In this document: piece by piece, positions 24,373 through 33,782 of the stretch
Layout of the letters: each line of letters begins with the position of its first letter
Position numbering within the stretch: the stretch's first letter is position 1
From: Corynebacterium tuberculostearicum
GTDB lineage: Bacteria > Actinomycetota > Actinomycetes > Mycobacteriales > Mycobacteriaceae
Reading direction: 5' to 3'
DNA length: 64,000 nucleotides
Assembly: GCF_030503735.1 (NCBI RefSeq)
Contig: NZ_CP073096.1
Span: 1,612,001-1,676,000, forward strand
Made by a program: the position numbers and the translations under genes
Notes under the pieces: model-generated
What the model was told of the DNA's origin: nothing
The model's database searches: none
Seen by the model: the letters and a program-made list of their open reading frames with translations, nothing else

Positions 24373-25707
24373 TTAGGCCTCCTTAGTTATGGTGGGCAAT
24401 TCATTGACGGCCACGGACACACCGGAGCCTTCCAGCTGCAGGCCAAAGAGTTCCTGCAGGGCGTTCTCGCTGCTGACACTGCTTTCCGACGCCGCCAGCT
24501 TCTTCGCCCGAACCGTCGGCTCATGCAGCAGCTTATCGGCCACGCGCTTGAGCGCGCGCTGAACGTCCTCGAGCTGCTTGCCCGCGAGCTCGGGGTGCTT
24601 GTGCTGCAGGCGCGCGGCCTCGCACTCGACGAGGTCGGCCGCGCGGCGGTGCAGGGCGCCTACGGCCGGGGCGACGTCGCGCACGCGCTGGGCCGAGGTA
24701 TAGGCAGCCAGCTCTTCGTCGACGATGCGGCGGGCCTGGGCGTGGGGGCTGGTGCCGGCCGCGATATCGGTATCGGCGGCCGAGAGCGACTTGCTCAGGC
24801 GCTCGATATTGACCAGATCCACGCCTTCGGCCGCGGCGGCGGCATCGTCGATATCGCGCGGCAGGGAGAGATCGATGAGCATGAGCTCGCGGCCGGCGGG
24901 GATATCGGCGGCCGCGATGGTGAAGTTATCGGCACCGGTGGCGGAGATGGCAAGGTCGACGTCGGAAAGCGCGTCGGCGCGCTCGGAAAAGTCCACAACG
25001 CGGGTGGCAACGCCCGCCTCCTCGGCGTGGCTGGCCAGGCGCTCGGCGCGCTCGCGGGTGCGGTTGGCCAACACCAGCTCCTTGATGCCCAGCCGGCCGG
25101 CGTGGGTGGCGGCGAGCGACGCCATGGCGCCCGCGCCAAGGACGAGCGCGGTCTTGCCGGCTAGGTCTTCGGTGTCGAGGCGCTGCAAGGCCTGGTCGAA
25201 GGCGAAGGACACCATGGACGCGCCGGCCTCGTCGATATCGGTCTCGGAGTGCACGCGCTTGCCGGCCCGCAGCGCGGCCTGCGCCAGCGCGTGGATGCGC
25301 GGGCCGACCGTGCCCTGCTCCGAGGCGGACTGGTAGGCGCTGCGCACCTGGCCGATGATCTGCTGCTCGCCCACCACCATGGAATCCAGGCCGGAGGTCA
25401 CGGACATGAGGTGCTCGGCCGCGGCGTCGGCATAGCGCACGTAGAGGTAGTTGCGCAGCTCCTGCTCGCTCACACCCGATACCTGGGTGAGCACGCGCAC
25501 GACTTCTTGCACGCCGGCGTGGAAGGAGTTGGTGACGGTGTAGACCTCCATGCGGTTGCAGGTGGAGATGATCATCGCCTCTGATAGCGACTCGGCCGCT
25601 ACTAATTGCCCGCAGGCGGAATCCTGGACCGCACTATCCATGCTCAGCTTCTCCAGCAGCGCCACTGGCGCCGACTGGTGGGACATGCCCACGACGAGCA
25701 CGCTCAT
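24373..25707 (-). CDS. hemA: glutamyl-tRNA reductase
   Basis: HemA reduces glutamyl-tRNA to glutamate-1-semialdehyde, the committed and usually rate-limiting step of haem synthesis. The catalytic cysteine is Cys50 in ISTCNRMEVYTV, the same number as in characterised enzymes. The NADPH domain has VLGAGAMASLAATH and a C-terminal dimerisation helix follows. I chose the ATG at 25707 (444 residues) with GAGGAG 8 nt upstream; a GTG at 25716 is too close to that site. It heads the hemACDB operon. Confidence 0.95.
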   Translation of the reverse strand: MSVLVVGMSHQSAPVALLEKLSMDSAVQDSACGQLVAAESLSEAMIISTCNRMEVYTVTNSFHAGVQEVVRVLTQVSGVSEQELRNYLYVRYADAAAEHLMSVTSGLDSMVVGEQQIIGQVRSAYQSASEQGTVGPRIHALAQAALRAGKRVHSETDIDEAGASMVSFAFDQALQRLDTEDLAGKTALVLGAGAMASLAATHAGRLGIKELVLANRTRERAERLASHAEEAGVATRVVDFSERADALSDVDLAISATGADNFTIAAADIPAGRELMLIDLSLPRDIDDAAAAAEGVDLVNIERLSKSLSAADTDIAAGTSPHAQARRIVDEELAAYTSAQRVRDVAPAVGALHRRAADLVECEAARLQHKHPELAGKQLEDVQRALKRVADKLLHEPTVRAKKLAASESSVSSENALQELFGLQLEGSGVSVAVNELPTITKEA

Positions 25708-25780
25708 GCACAACACTCCTCAACCCTTTGATTGATTTTAATCCTCCAAAAGACTACCCGTCGGTGTCATGGATCCCGAA

Positions 25781-26023
25781 TCATCCGGCTAATTCGGCCG
25801 CCAGCTCCTTGTTATCTACTTCCCAGCAGGCAAACTCCTCGCCGTCGATGACCACGACGGGCACGCGATCGCCGAACTCCATGGTGAGCTCCGCATCCTC
25901 ATCCACGTTGCGCACGGCAAGCTCTGCGCCTGCCTGCTTGACGACGGGGGTGATCTGCTCCCTCACGCGCGCACAAGAACCGCAGGTGGTGCGCACCATG
26001 AGCTCGACGAGATGCTGAGACAT
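25781..26023 (-). CDS. glutaredoxin-like thioredoxin-fold protein
   Basis: 80 residues with the redox motif C14-G-S-C17 in MVRTTCGSCARV and the cis-proline in RVPVVVIDGEE. It matches small glutaredoxin-like proteins found next to hemA in actinobacteria (DUF836 type as I know it). It probably works in thiol-disulfide exchange in the cytoplasm; its partner is unknown. It is divergent from the HAD hydrolase gene. Confidence 0.82.
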   Translation of the reverse strand: MSQHLVELMVRTTCGSCARVREQITPVVKQAGAELAVRNVDEDAELTMEFGDRVPVVVIDGEEFACWEVDNKELAAELAG

Positions 26024-26087
26024 ATTCTTCTCACAAGGACGACGGCGGTCGAAACCATTACTATGGACACGTTAGTCCACCCCGCGT

Positions 26088-27149
26088 TTGCGAAAGCTGT
26101 TTGTCTCACTCGTGTCCGCTACCACTCCCCCAGGCTTCCCCGAATCTCCCCGTGAATTCTTGGCCAATTGGACCGCCTCGCGCGGCAATCTGCGTAATTT
26201 TTTAGAAAACCAGGCGCTCGCCCCGCTGGATGAGGAATCCCAGCGCACCGCGGGCAAGGCCGCGGCTACTGCGGCGTTGGAGGAATTTGGGCTGGAGTTG
26301 GAAGATTTCGCCTCCGGCGTGGATTCGGTAACCGGCTCCTATGATGCGGCCGGCGCGCAGCGCATCACGGCCCAGGATCCGGACGTGCCGGTGGATGTGG
26401 GCGCGGCGGCGTTTTTCGACGTCGACAACACCCTCATCCAAGGTTCTTCCCTCGTAGAGTTCGCCTTCGGGCTGGCACGCAAGCGCTACTTCCGTCTTTC
26501 CGAAATCCTGCCGATTGCGTGGAAGCAGCTCAAATTCCGCGTCTCCGGCAGCGAGAATGCCAAGGACGTGGCCGCCGGCCGTGCGCAGGCATTGGAGTTT
26601 GTCAAGGGCCGCAGCGTCGACGAGCTGGTGGAGCTATGCGAGGAGATCGTGGACGCCTCGCTCGCCCGCCGCGCCTACCCCGGCACTACGCAGCTAGCGG
26701 AGATGCACCTAGCCGCCGGTCAGCAGGTGTGGCTGGTAACGGCCACCCCGGTCCAGCTGGCGCAGGTGCTTGCGCAGCGCTTCGGGTTCACGGGCGCGCT
26801 TGGCACCGTCGCGGAAGTCAAAGATGGCAAGTTCACCGGCCGGCTGGTCGGCGATATCCTGCACGGCCCCGGCAAAAAGCACGCTGTGGCCGCGCTCGCG
26901 ACCATCGAAGGCTTGGATCTTTCACGCTGCACCGCCTATTCGGATTCCGCCAATGACGTGCCCATGCTGTCCATGGTCGGCACCGCCGTAGCCATTAACC
27001 CGGACCGCAAGCTGCGCGATATCGCCGGCGACCGCGGCTGGCTGGTGCGGGACTACCGCTCCGTGCGCCGCGCCATCCGCACCTATGGCCTGCCGGCGCT
27101 GGCCACCGCCGCCTTTTCCTATGGCGGCTGGCGCTACTACCGGAAGTAG
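26088..27149 (+). CDS. HAD-family hydrolase (HAD-IB, SerB-like) with C-terminal hydrophobic end
   Basis: A 353-residue phosphatase-fold protein. The nucleophile motif [12 protein letters not shown] is at about 109-120 and motif II is VTATPV. The lysine and acidic motifs are in GPGKKHAV and [12 protein letters not shown] family-typical N-terminal extension precedes it. The substrate is unknown; phosphoserine is one possibility. The start is uncertain. TTG at 26088 gives the listed length, but GTG at 26112 ([10 protein letters not shown]) is at least as plausible. The C-terminus is hydrophobic and aromatic ([15 protein letters not shown]). Confidence 0.82.
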   Translation: MRKLFVSLVSATTPPGFPESPREFLANWTASRGNLRNFLENQALAPLDEESQRTAGKAAATAALEEFGLELEDFASGVDSVTGSYDAAGAQRITAQDPDVPVDVGAAAFFDVDNTLIQGSSLVEFAFGLARKRYFRLSEILPIAWKQLKFRVSGSENAKDVAAGRAQALEFVKGRSVDELVELCEEIVDASLARRAYPGTTQLAEMHLAAGQQVWLVTATPVQLAQVLAQRFGFTGALGTVAEVKDGKFTGRLVGDILHGPGKKHAVAALATIEGLDLSRCTAYSDSANDVPMLSMVGTAVAINPDRKLRDIAGDRGWLVRDYRSVRRAIRTYGLPALATAAFSYGGWRYYRK

Positions 27150-27177
27150 CGGGCGCGTGCGGTGCCGCCAAGCATGC

Positions 27178-27204
27178 AAAAACCCTCCGCGCTAAGGCGG
27201 AGGG
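27178..27204 (-). terminator. rho-independent terminator after the bS22 gene
   Basis: CCCTCCGC and GCGGAGGG form an 8-bp stem with a 6-base loop, followed on the minus strand by TTTTT. Confidence 0.85.
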
Positions 27205-27221
27205 CAAGAAGCGGGCTGGGT

Positions 27222-27323
27222 TTACTTGCCCAGCTTACGACGCTGCACGCGGGTACGGCGCAGCATCTTGCGGTGCTTCTTCTTGGCCATGCGCTTGCGG
27301 CGCTTCTTAATAACGGAACCCAT
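27222..27323 (-). CDS. small ribosomal protein bS22 (AURKAIP1/COX24 domain)
   Basis: A 33-residue, extremely basic peptide beginning [20 protein letters not shown] and ending RRKLGK. This is the bS22 protein of actinobacterial 30S subunits, which binds near helix 44. It is shorter than usual gene-finder limits, hence easily missed. GTGAGGA lies upstream of the ATG and a strong terminator follows directly, so it is a one-gene transcript. TTTGACA upstream may be a -35 element. Confidence 0.92.
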   Translation of the reverse strand: MGSVIKKRRKRMAKKKHRKMLRRTRVQRRKLGK

Positions 27324-27495
27324 GGAGTCCTCACTTTCGTTTAGTACGTACTGTCAAACTTGTCAGCGCTAAAACGGCGAAGGTGCACTCTTGCCGCCTT
27401 GGCCTCACGGACCGCGGGCCACATCAGCGAGCCGACACGAATGCACACCATCTTACCCAGCACCCAGCCCGTGACCAAAAGCGCCCCTAAGAAAC

Positions 27496-27546
27496 GACAG
27501 CGCCCACCACCGCTGACCACGAGGGCCAACAGAGGTGGGCGCTGTC
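27496..27546 (-). terminator. long-stem hairpin after the BldC-like gene
   Basis: Perfect 13-base arms, GACAGCGCCCACC and GGTGGGCGCTGTC, with a 25-base loop. On the minus strand it is followed by GTTTCTT. The 240 bases between bS22 and the BldC-like gene hold only this and the bS22 promoter. Confidence 0.7.
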
Positions 27547-27563
27547 TATGCGGCGCGAGTTGC

Positions 27564-27752
27564 CTAGGCTCCGTAAACGGATGCCTCCAGGTACTCGTTG
27601 ACGGCGGACTCGTGAACGCGGAAGGAGCGTCCGACGCGAACAGCCGGCATTTCGCCTGCGTGAACCAAACGGTAGACGGTCATCTTGGAGACGCGCATAA
27701 TCTCGGCGACCTCCGCGATCGTCAGAAAGGTTCCCTTTTCTTCATTTGCCAT
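27564..27752 (-). CDS. BldC-like helix-turn-helix regulator
   Basis: 62 residues, one winged helix-turn-helix of the MerR/excisionase type: FLTIAEVAEIMRVSKMTVYRL, cut here, then GRSFRVHESAVNEYLE. It resembles BldC of Streptomyces, a small DNA-binding developmental regulator, and equivalents are conserved at this locus in corynebacteria. GAAGGG lies about 10 nt upstream of the ATG. The targets cannot be told from this sequence. Confidence 0.85.
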   Translation of the reverse strand: MANEEKGTFLTIAEVAEIMRVSKMTVYRLVHAGEMPAVRVGRSFRVHESAVNEYLEASVYGA

Positions 27753-27977
27753 ATATATCTAACCCTTCAGCTCGTTACGCGCTGTAGGCTTCCCCTCCCA
27801 CAGGACTTCACGCACGTGCTTGCCCTAGCCTATCGTGAAACATGTGACTAATGCGACCCAAGTGCCAAATTTTTTCACAGCATTCATTAGGGTTACCCCT
27901 AAAAGCGCTGCTTAACACCCTCCCCAGCGCTCCCGGGTGGGTACACCCCCACCACGGGGAGGTCGCAGCCAACGCCG
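27753..27977. other. intergenic region between proC and the BldC-like gene
   Basis: 225 bases, relatively AT-rich, with no convincing gene. It should hold the promoter of the BldC-like gene. An imperfect 16-base palindrome, TTAGGGTTACCCCTAA, lies at 27887-27902. Confidence 0.5.
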
Positions 27978-28769
27978 CTAGCCGAGCTCCTTGGCCTTGT
28001 CAGCGCACGCTTCTGCGGCGCGGTAGAACGCACCGCGCAGGCCGGACTCCTCCAGCTCGCGGACGGCGGCAGCAGTGGTACCGCCCGGCGAGGTCACCCC
28101 GGCGCGCAGCTGGGTGGCCGAACGCCCGGAGCTAGCCAGCATCTCACCGGAGCCGGCCGCCGCCTGGGCGGCGAGCTTCTCGGCGACGTCGCGGGGAAGG
28201 CCGAGCTGTACGCCGGCGTCGACAAGCGCCTCTGCCACAAGGAAGAAATAAGCCGGGGAGGAACCCGCCAGCGCGGTGGCAGCGTCAATATTCTTCTCCG
28301 GAATGACCGCGACCTCGCCTACGGCCTCGAGCAGCTCGCGCACGCCGTCCATCTGGGCATCGCTCACGTGCTCGCCGGCCGCGCAGGTGCACATGCCGCG
28401 GCGCACCAACATGGGGGTATTAGGCATAACGCGCACCACCGGCACGCCTTCGCCCGCAGCGCCCTCCAGCTGCTCCAACGTCAGGCCTGCGGCCATGGAA
28501 ACTACCACGGCGTCCTTTGCCGGCTTAAGACCCTCGAGCAGGTCGAGGATGGCATAAGGCTTCACACAGGCGAAGATATAGTCCGCGCCGTCCACCGCCG
28601 CCGCATTATCGCTGGTGACGTTGACGCCATAAGTCTCTTTGAGTTCCTGGCTGCGCGATTCGGTGCGATTGGTGACCGTGATATCCGAGCCCGCAAAGCC
28701 CGATGCCACAAGTCCCGAGGTCAAAGCCTCACCGATCTGTCCGCCGCCTAAAATTGCAATCTTTGTCAT
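27978..28769 (-). CDS. proC: pyrroline-5-carboxylate reductase
   Basis: ProC reduces pyrroline-5-carboxylate to proline with NAD(P)H. The 263-residue protein has the Rossmann start IAILGGGQIGEALTSGL, the middle motif VRVMPNTPMLVRRGM and the C-terminal signature ATALAGSSPAYFF with TSPGGTTAAAV. I used the ATG at 28769; an upstream in-frame ATG at 28781 adds four residues. It follows the Ala/Lys-rich membrane protein gene in the same direction. Confidence 0.94.
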   Translation of the reverse strand: MTKIAILGGGQIGEALTSGLVASGFAGSDITVTNRTESRSQELKETYGVNVTSDNAAAVDGADYIFACVKPYAILDLLEGLKPAKDAVVVSMAAGLTLEQLEGAAGEGVPVVRVMPNTPMLVRRGMCTCAAGEHVSDAQMDGVRELLEAVGEVAVIPEKNIDAATALAGSSPAYFFLVAEALVDAGVQLGLPRDVAEKLAAQAAAGSGEMLASSGRSATQLRAGVTSPGGTTAAAVRELEESGLRGAFYRAAEACADKAKELG

Positions 28770-28822
28770 AGCCTCCACCATGCCAAAAATGCGTAACCCC
28801 GGCTACCTCGTGGGGTAACCGG

Positions 28823-28834
28823 GGCATCGGCAAG
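28823..28834 (+). repeat. near copy of the repeated 12-mer (GGCATCGGCAAG)
   Basis: One mismatch to GGCGTCGGCAAG. It lies between genes, beside the hairpin CCCCGG/CCGGGG at 28796-28824, seven bases before the stop codon of the next minus-strand gene. Confidence 0.5.
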
Positions 28835-28840
28835 CGGGGC

Positions 28841-29857
28841 TTAAAGCATGACCAAAAGCAGCGGACCAAAAGTCAGGATGAGGCCGGTAAAGCCGGCTAG
28901 GAACATGGAGAACCCGTCACGCGCGGTGCGCAGCGCGTGGGTCACGCCGACCATAATTGCGGTCACGCACACCGCCAGGACGGCAACGACGAGGCGTGGG
29001 AAGCTATCCCACAGAATTTCAAAGCCCTTGAAGATGACAATCGCCAGCAGGATGCCCGCAACAATCATCAGCAGGATGGATACTGGGTTGAGCTTCTCGT
29101 GCTCTTCTTCGACCCAGTCTTCGTCGTCTTCCACCTTGGGTAGGTTGCCGGTTTCCTCGGCATTCTTAGCGACGCCCGCCTTCTTCGACGCCGGCACCGC
29201 CGCAGCCGTGGCTCCGCCAGCTGCGGCGGCTCCAGCGCCTGCCGCCGCACCCTTGGCCTTGGTGCCCTTCTCAGCGCGCTCCTTCTCCGCAGCGGGCTTC
29301 TCAGCCGTGGCCTTGCCAGTCGCAGCCTTGCCAGCGGCCGGTCGCGCGGCGGCGGCCTCGGCCTCGTCCGCCTTTTTCTTATCCACGCGCTGGATTACCG
29401 CGGTGTCATCGGCGGAAGGCTGGTTCTTCTTCGCAGCATCCTTCGCAGCTGGCTGCGCCGCCTTAGCGGCGGGCTTTTCTGCAGCCTTGGCCGCAGCCGG
29501 TTGCGCTGGCTTGTCGGCAGGTTTTGCCACGGGCTTTTCTGCCGCCTTTTCTGCGGCCTTCTCGGCTGGCTTGGCGGCGGGTTTCTTCGCCGAGGCGGAG
29601 TCGGCCTTCTCCTCGGGCTTGGGAGCGCGGATGACGGGGGCATCCTCGTCGATGGAGACGGAGGTGTGCTTGGCCTCGACAGGAGCTGCCTTGACCTTCT
29701 TGAGGTTGCCGGTCAGCTCCGCAACGGAGATGCCGCCCTCCTCCAGACTGCGGCGATGGCGGCGCGAACGCTTCTCGTCCTTGCCGTCCTTTTCGCCGCG
29801 GGCCTTCTTATTGCGAGCCAGCAGCTCCGCCACGGTCAACTGGTTTTTGTCAGCCAT
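28841..29857 (-). CDS. Ala/Lys/Pro-rich protein with C-terminal membrane domain
   Basis: 338 residues. The N-terminus contains two similar short motifs, LTVAELLARNKK (7-18) and ISVAELTGNLKK (43-54). A long low-complexity region from about 80 to 225, made of Ala, Lys, Pro and Glu in histone-H1-like repeats (PAEKAAEKAAEKP), follows. An acidic link (VEDDEDWVEEEHEKL) leads into three hydrophobic segments at the C-terminus. The arrangement suggests a membrane-anchored protein with a long flexible cytoplasmic arm. It precedes proC and follows ppx. The function is unknown. Confidence 0.7.
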   Translation of the reverse strand: MADKNQLTVAELLARNKKARGEKDGKDEKRSRRHRRSLEEGGISVAELTGNLKKVKAAPVEAKHTSVSIDEDAPVIRAPKPEEKADSASAKKPAAKPAEKAAEKAAEKPVAKPADKPAQPAAAKAAEKPAAKAAQPAAKDAAKKNQPSADDTAVIQRVDKKKADEAEAAAARPAAGKAATGKATAEKPAAEKERAEKGTKAKGAAAGAGAAAAGGATAAAVPASKKAGVAKNAEETGNLPKVEDDEDWVEEEHEKLNPVSILLMIVAGILLAIVIFKGFEILWDSFPRLVVAVLAVCVTAIMVGVTHALRTARDGFSMFLAGFTGLILTFGPLLLVML

Positions 29858-29866
29858 GATCTCTTC

Positions 29867-30796
29867 CTATTCCAATCCCTTGTCGGTCCGGCGCAAAATG
29901 ACGCCCTCACGCAGCGCCCACGGGCAGATTTCCAGCTTCTCGATTTCCAAGGCTCGCATGGATGCCTCGGCCACCAGAGCGCCGGCAACGATTTGGTGCG
30001 ATCGGTTAGAACTTACACCCTCTAGGTCCGCTCTGTCTGCTGCAGTCATGCGAGAGATGAATGAAATTAACTGCCGCAGCCCCGGCGCGGTCAGCGTGCG
30101 CTTGACATATGGGCCGGCAGACGAGGGTGCGGCACCTGTCAGGCGTGCCAGTGTGCGGAAGGTTTTGGAGGTACCCACGGCGAGGCCAGCCGGGCCCATC
30201 GCCTTCATCTGTTGGGCAACGTCTTCTAGCTCCGCATCTATATAATCGCGCAGCGCGCTGACCTTCTTTTTCTCTGGTGGGTCGGTGTCGAACCAATTAT
30301 GTGTCAACCGGCCGGCGCCTAGGTCAAGGGAGAAGGCGAGGTCAGGGTGCTCGTCGGTACCGGTGGATAGCTCCAGCGAGCCGCCGCCGATGTCTAGGTT
30401 GGTGATGCGGCCGGCAGACCAGCCGTACCAGCGGCGAGCGGAGAGGAAGGTCAGCCGGGCTTCTTCCACGCCGGAGAGGATTTGCAGGCGTACGCCGGTT
30501 TTCTTTTCTACTTCATCGAGCACGGCTTCCGAATTGGGAGCGGAGCGCACCGCCGAGGTCGCGAAGGCGATAAATTCCGCGCAGCCGAGCTTCTCCCCCA
30601 GCTCGCTAGCTTCCTTTACGGCGCTGACCAGCTTCTTTACACCCTTTTCATGGATGTTCCCCTTCTTGTCCAGCTGCTCGACCAGCCGGAGCGGGGTCTT
30701 CCAATCGCTCATCGGAGTGGGCCGTCCGCCCGTCGCGGCGTCGACCGCAACGAGGTGGACGGTATTGCTTCCGACGTCTAATACACCTAATCGCAC
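29867..30796 (-). CDS. ppx: exopolyphosphatase / Ppx-GppA phosphatase
   Basis: A 309-residue protein of the sugar kinase/actin-like fold. It has the phosphate loop [16 protein letters not shown] at residues 3-18 and the second motif [12 protein letters not shown] near 145. Ppx enzymes hydrolyse terminal phosphates of polyphosphate; a GppA-like action on pppGpp is an alternative. This is the short actinobacterial form. GTG at 30796 is 6 nt after a TACGCT box, so the mRNA may be leaderless. Confidence 0.9.
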   Translation of the reverse strand: MRLGVLDVGSNTVHLVAVDAATGGRPTPMSDWKTPLRLVEQLDKKGNIHEKGVKKLVSAVKEASELGEKLGCAEFIAFATSAVRSAPNSEAVLDEVEKKTGVRLQILSGVEEARLTFLSARRWYGWSAGRITNLDIGGGSLELSTGTDEHPDLAFSLDLGAGRLTHNWFDTDPPEKKKVSALRDYIDAELEDVAQQMKAMGPAGLAVGTSKTFRTLARLTGAAPSSAGPYVKRTLTAPGLRQLISFISRMTAADRADLEGVSSNRSHQIVAGALVAEASMRALEIEKLEICPWALREGVILRRTDKGLE

Positions 30797-30802
30797 ACTA
30801 AT

Positions 30803-30808
30803 AGCGTA
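30803..30808 (-). promoter_or_regulatory. predicted -10 box of ppx (leaderless type)
   Basis: The minus strand reads TACGCT, 6 nt before the GTG start. Confidence 0.4.
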
Positions 30809-30829
30809 GTAGGTCTACCGTGGTTAGGT

Positions 30830-31756
30830 GTGAATCGCCCAGAATCTGACACGGTATATCTAGGTTTTCCCGCGAGCTCGCCCGCGGCGGCGTCGATAAG
30901 AGCGGGCCGCGAAGAGGCCCCCGATTTCCCGCGGGAGTGGTTTGAATTTACCAACCCGAACGATCCGCACCACGTCTTTTCTATCGACCTGACTTGGGTG
31001 GAATCGCACTACAGCTGCCAATTTGGGACGTCGGCGTGCCGAGGCATCGATAAGCGCCAGCCCGAGGTGGGTTGCTGCGTGCATGGCGCCTATATGGCCG
31101 ATGAGGAAGACCGCGATCAGCTTTACGACGCCGTCTCGCGCATGCCCGCCAAATATTGGCAGCTGCGCCCAGCGGGGGTAGATGAGTTCCTCGCGCAGGA
31201 CGCTACGGACGAGTTAGAGCCGTGGCTGGAGTGGGACGAACTCGATGGCGAGGACGACGAACCGGAACCGGCGTTGAAAACGCCGATTGTGGATGGCGCG
31301 TGCATTTTTGCTAACCGCGCCGGCTGGGCTACGGGCACTGGCTGCGCGCTGCACCAGTGGGCGGTCGACGCCGGCGAGGAGCTCACAGTGGTCAAGCCGG
31401 AGGTGTGCTGGCAGCTGCCGCTGCGCCGGTACGAAGATTATGAGGAACGCCCAGATGGGCAGGAGATTTTGCGCACCCAGATCGGCGAGTATGACCGCCG
31501 CGGTTGGGGAAATGGCGGCGAGGATTTTGATTGGTATTGCTCGGCCGATTCTGCCTGCCATGCCAACCCGCTACCGATGTGGCAATCGCATGAGGACGAG
31601 CTGGTAGCGCTCATGGGCCGCGAGTCCTATGAAATTTTGGCCGCGCACTGCAAGGCCCGCGCGGCGGCGGCCGAACATGGCGTCCAGCTCACGCAGCACC
31701 CAGCCAGCGTAAAAGCCGGCAGCCTGCGGGCAGAAACCCAGCAGGCGGAAAGCTAA
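30830..31756 (+). CDS. cysteine-containing protein of unknown function
   Basis: 308 residues, GTG start. Its conserved-looking cysteines recall metal or iron-sulfur binding proteins: [21 protein letters not shown] near 62-82, [11 protein letters not shown] and GTGCALHQW near 155-172, VCWQLPLRR, and [10 protein letters not shown] near 236-245. The middle is acidic. I associate it loosely with conserved actinobacterial hypothetical proteins at the senX3-regX3 locus. It converges with regX3, overlapping by four bases. Confidence 0.6.
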   Translation: MNRPESDTVYLGFPASSPAAASIRAGREEAPDFPREWFEFTNPNDPHHVFSIDLTWVESHYSCQFGTSACRGIDKRQPEVGCCVHGAYMADEEDRDQLYDAVSRMPAKYWQLRPAGVDEFLAQDATDELEPWLEWDELDGEDDEPEPALKTPIVDGACIFANRAGWATGTGCALHQWAVDAGEELTVVKPEVCWQLPLRRYEDYEERPDGQEILRTQIGEYDRRGWGNGGEDFDWYCSADSACHANPLPMWQSHEDELVALMGRESYEILAAHCKARAAAAEHGVQLTQHPASVKAGSLRAETQQAES

Positions 31757-32460
31757 AGCTCGAATTTATAGCCCAGCCCGCGCACCGTAACGAGGTGCTT
31801 CGGGCGGGAAGGTTGCTCCTCAATCTTGGAGCGCAGGCGCTTGACGTGGACGTCGAGCGTCTTAGTATCGCCAACATAATCGGCGCCCCAGATGCGGTCA
31901 ATGAGCTGGCCGCGGGTGAGCACGCGCCCGGCGTTGCGCAGCAGGTACTCCAAGAGGTCGAACTCTTTGAGCGGCATGGATACCGGCTCATCCGCAACGG
32001 TTACGGTATGGCGTTCCACATCCATCTTGACGCGGCCGCCCTCCAGAATCTGCTCGGCCACCTCCTCGGACGCATCGGCATCGGCCCCAGCGCCGGAATC
32101 GTGGCCGCGGCGTAGCACCGCGCGGATGCGGGCGATGAGCTCGCGGGAGGAATAAGGCTTGGTCACATAATCATCGGCGCCTAGCTCGAGGCCGACGACC
32201 TTATCAATCTCGGAATCGCGCGCGGTGACCATGATGACGGGCACGGAAGAAGTGGAGCGCAGCTGCTTGCACACCTCGGTGCCAGACATGCCGGGCAGCA
32301 TGAGGTCTAGAAGGACGATATCGATGTCGTTAGCGGCAAACCTTTCCAGCGCGGTGGGGCCGTCGTGCGCGATAATCGGCTCGAAGCCCTCCTTACGCAG
32401 GAGGAATGCCAGCGGATCTGCCAGCGACTCTTCATCTTCAACGATGAGGATGGTGGTCAT
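31753..32460 (-). CDS. regX3: phosphate-type response regulator RegX3
   Basis: A 235-residue OmpR/PhoB-family response regulator. The receiver domain (1-115) has the phospho-acceptor Asp in [13 protein letters not shown] and the conserved Lys in [13 protein letters not shown]. The C-terminal winged helix (about 135-233) ends [11 protein letters not shown]. With SenX3 it normally controls the phosphate-starvation response in mycolata. Its ATG overlaps the end of senX3 by four bases, so the pair is coupled. Confidence 0.93.
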   Translation of the reverse strand: MTTILIVEDEESLADPLAFLLRKEGFEPIIAHDGPTALERFAANDIDIVLLDLMLPGMSGTEVCKQLRSTSSVPVIMVTARDSEIDKVVGLELGADDYVTKPYSSRELIARIRAVLRRGHDSGAGADADASEEVAEQILEGGRVKMDVERHTVTVADEPVSMPLKEFDLLEYLLRNAGRVLTRGQLIDRIWGADYVGDTKTLDVHVKRLRSKIEEQPSRPKHLVTVRGLGYKFEL

Positions 32461-33719
32461 TGTGCTTTATCCTTTCGATGTGCTGCAACGCGTGCTACTG
32501 CACGCGGGAGCCCAGGCGCCGCCGCATCGACGGCTTCCTGATTCTCATTATCCTTCATGCCAGCTTCCTGCGCCGGCTTTTCTTCCCTGTAGATGGGCAA
32601 CTCAATGGTGAATGTAGAACCCGTGCCCGGCCGGGACCACAGTTTGATGTTGCCGCCATGGTTGGCCACCACGTGTTTAACAATTGCTAATCCTAGGCCA
32701 GTGCCTCCGGTCTGCCGCGACCGGGCTTGGTCTACGCGGAAGAAGCGTTCAAAAACGCGCTTCTGATCATCCGGCGCGATTCCGATGCCGCGATCCGTGA
32801 CGCGGATGAGCACAACCCCGCCATCTACCACTTTTTGGGAGACCGATACCGGCATTTTCTCCGGCGAGTAGTTAATCGCGTTGGATACCAGGTTGGACAG
32901 GGCGGTAACCAGCAGGGATCTATCGCCTTTGACCTGCACGCCGACGGAGGCGCCGCGGTTGAGCTCGATGGAACGGGCCTCGGCGGCAAGGTGGTTGCGT
33001 GAGAGGGCTTCATCGACGAGATCATCTACAGCCAACGGTTCCATCTCCGGCAGGGCCTCGGCACCCTGCAGCTTGGACAAAGAGATAAGTTCGCTGACCA
33101 TATCGGCCATGCGGCTGGCTTCCTTGTAGACCTTATTGCCAAAGTACTCCACGGTTTCCTGGTCACCGGCGTCTTGCAGCAGGGCCTCGGCCAGCAAAGC
33201 GATGCCGCCCACGGGCGTCTTGAGCTCATGGGAGACGTTGGCCACAAAGTCACGGCGGGCGGACTCCATGCGGACGTTTTCGCTCTCATCGGCGCCGTAG
33301 ATGATGACAAAGCGGCCGTCGTTAAGCGTCAGCGGCTTAATTACCGCCTTGACCTGCGTGACGCGGTGGCCAGTGCGGCGCTTAGGAATAGCAATATCGA
33401 CGGTGCGCGTCTCCTTGTCCTCGAAGACATGCTGCGCGGTCTCCCATACCTCCGGGTTAACGGCGCGGTCATGCACCAAGGACATCTCGTGCGCGGCCGG
33501 GTTAGACATGACGATCTCTTGACTGCGGTCTAGCACTGTCAGGGCCGTCGGCGAGCCTTGCACGGCCAAGTGCAGCACCTGGCTGACCGTCGTGACCTGG
33601 TTGGCCTCGGCATCGGTGGATTGGCGGTAGCTGGCAATGCGGCCCCGCAGCCAAGAGATGGCAGGCAGAGCCAGCCCGCAGGCCACCACGCCGGCGGCAA
33701 AGGAAAGAATCAATTCCAC
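32457..33719 (-). CDS. senX3: sensor histidine kinase SenX3
   Basis: The 420-residue kinase partner of RegX3. An N-terminal helix (SFAAGVVACGLALPAISWL) is followed by a PAS-like domain (about 45-150) and the phospho-acceptor His in FVANVSHELKTPVGG. The ATPase has LVSNAINYSPE (N box), DRGIGIAPDDQ and GTGLGLAIVKHV. A Glu/Ala-rich tail of about 35 residues ends it. The GTG start lies 6 nt after a TAGGCT box, consistent with a leaderless transcript. Confidence 0.93.
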   Translation of the reverse strand: MELILSFAAGVVACGLALPAISWLRGRIASYRQSTDAEANQVTTVSQVLHLAVQGSPTALTVLDRSQEIVMSNPAAHEMSLVHDRAVNPEVWETAQHVFEDKETRTVDIAIPKRRTGHRVTQVKAVIKPLTLNDGRFVIIYGADESENVRMESARRDFVANVSHELKTPVGGIALLAEALLQDAGDQETVEYFGNKVYKEASRMADMVSELISLSKLQGAEALPEMEPLAVDDLVDEALSRNHLAAEARSIELNRGASVGVQVKGDRSLLVTALSNLVSNAINYSPEKMPVSVSQKVVDGGVVLIRVTDRGIGIAPDDQKRVFERFFRVDQARSRQTGGTGLGLAIVKHVVANHGGNIKLWSRPGTGSTFTIELPIYREEKPAQEAGMKDNENQEAVDAAAPGLPRAVARVAAHRKDKAQ

Positions 33720-33725
33720 GTGTCT

Positions 33726-33731
33726 AGCCTA
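33726..33731 (-). promoter_or_regulatory. predicted -10 box of senX3 (leaderless type)
   Basis: The minus strand reads TAGGCT, 6 nt before the GTG start of senX3. Confidence 0.45.
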
Positions 33732-33741
33732 TCCATCACAA

Positions 33742-33769
33742 AGTCCCCAGGGAATACTCCCCGGGGACT
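33742..33769 (-). terminator. hairpin after gpmA
   Basis: AGTCCCC and GGGGACT pair over a 14-base loop that can extend the stem; on the minus strand TTGT follows. It separates gpmA from senX3. Confidence 0.65.
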
Positions 33770-33782
33770 GAGGCGCAGAAAG

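Noticed and set aside
24157..25164. 335-codon plus-strand frame
   Set aside because: Opposite hemC/hemA; Gly/His/Arg/Leu-biased, no domain.
27887..27902. TTAGGGTTACCCCTAA as a DtxR box
   Set aside because: Too short and lacking the TTAGGTTAG half-site pattern; arms pair over only six bases.
28848..30245. 465-codon plus-strand frame
   Set aside because: Antisense to the Ala/Lys-rich protein and ppx; its Ser/Ala/Phe repeats mirror the low-complexity coding strand.
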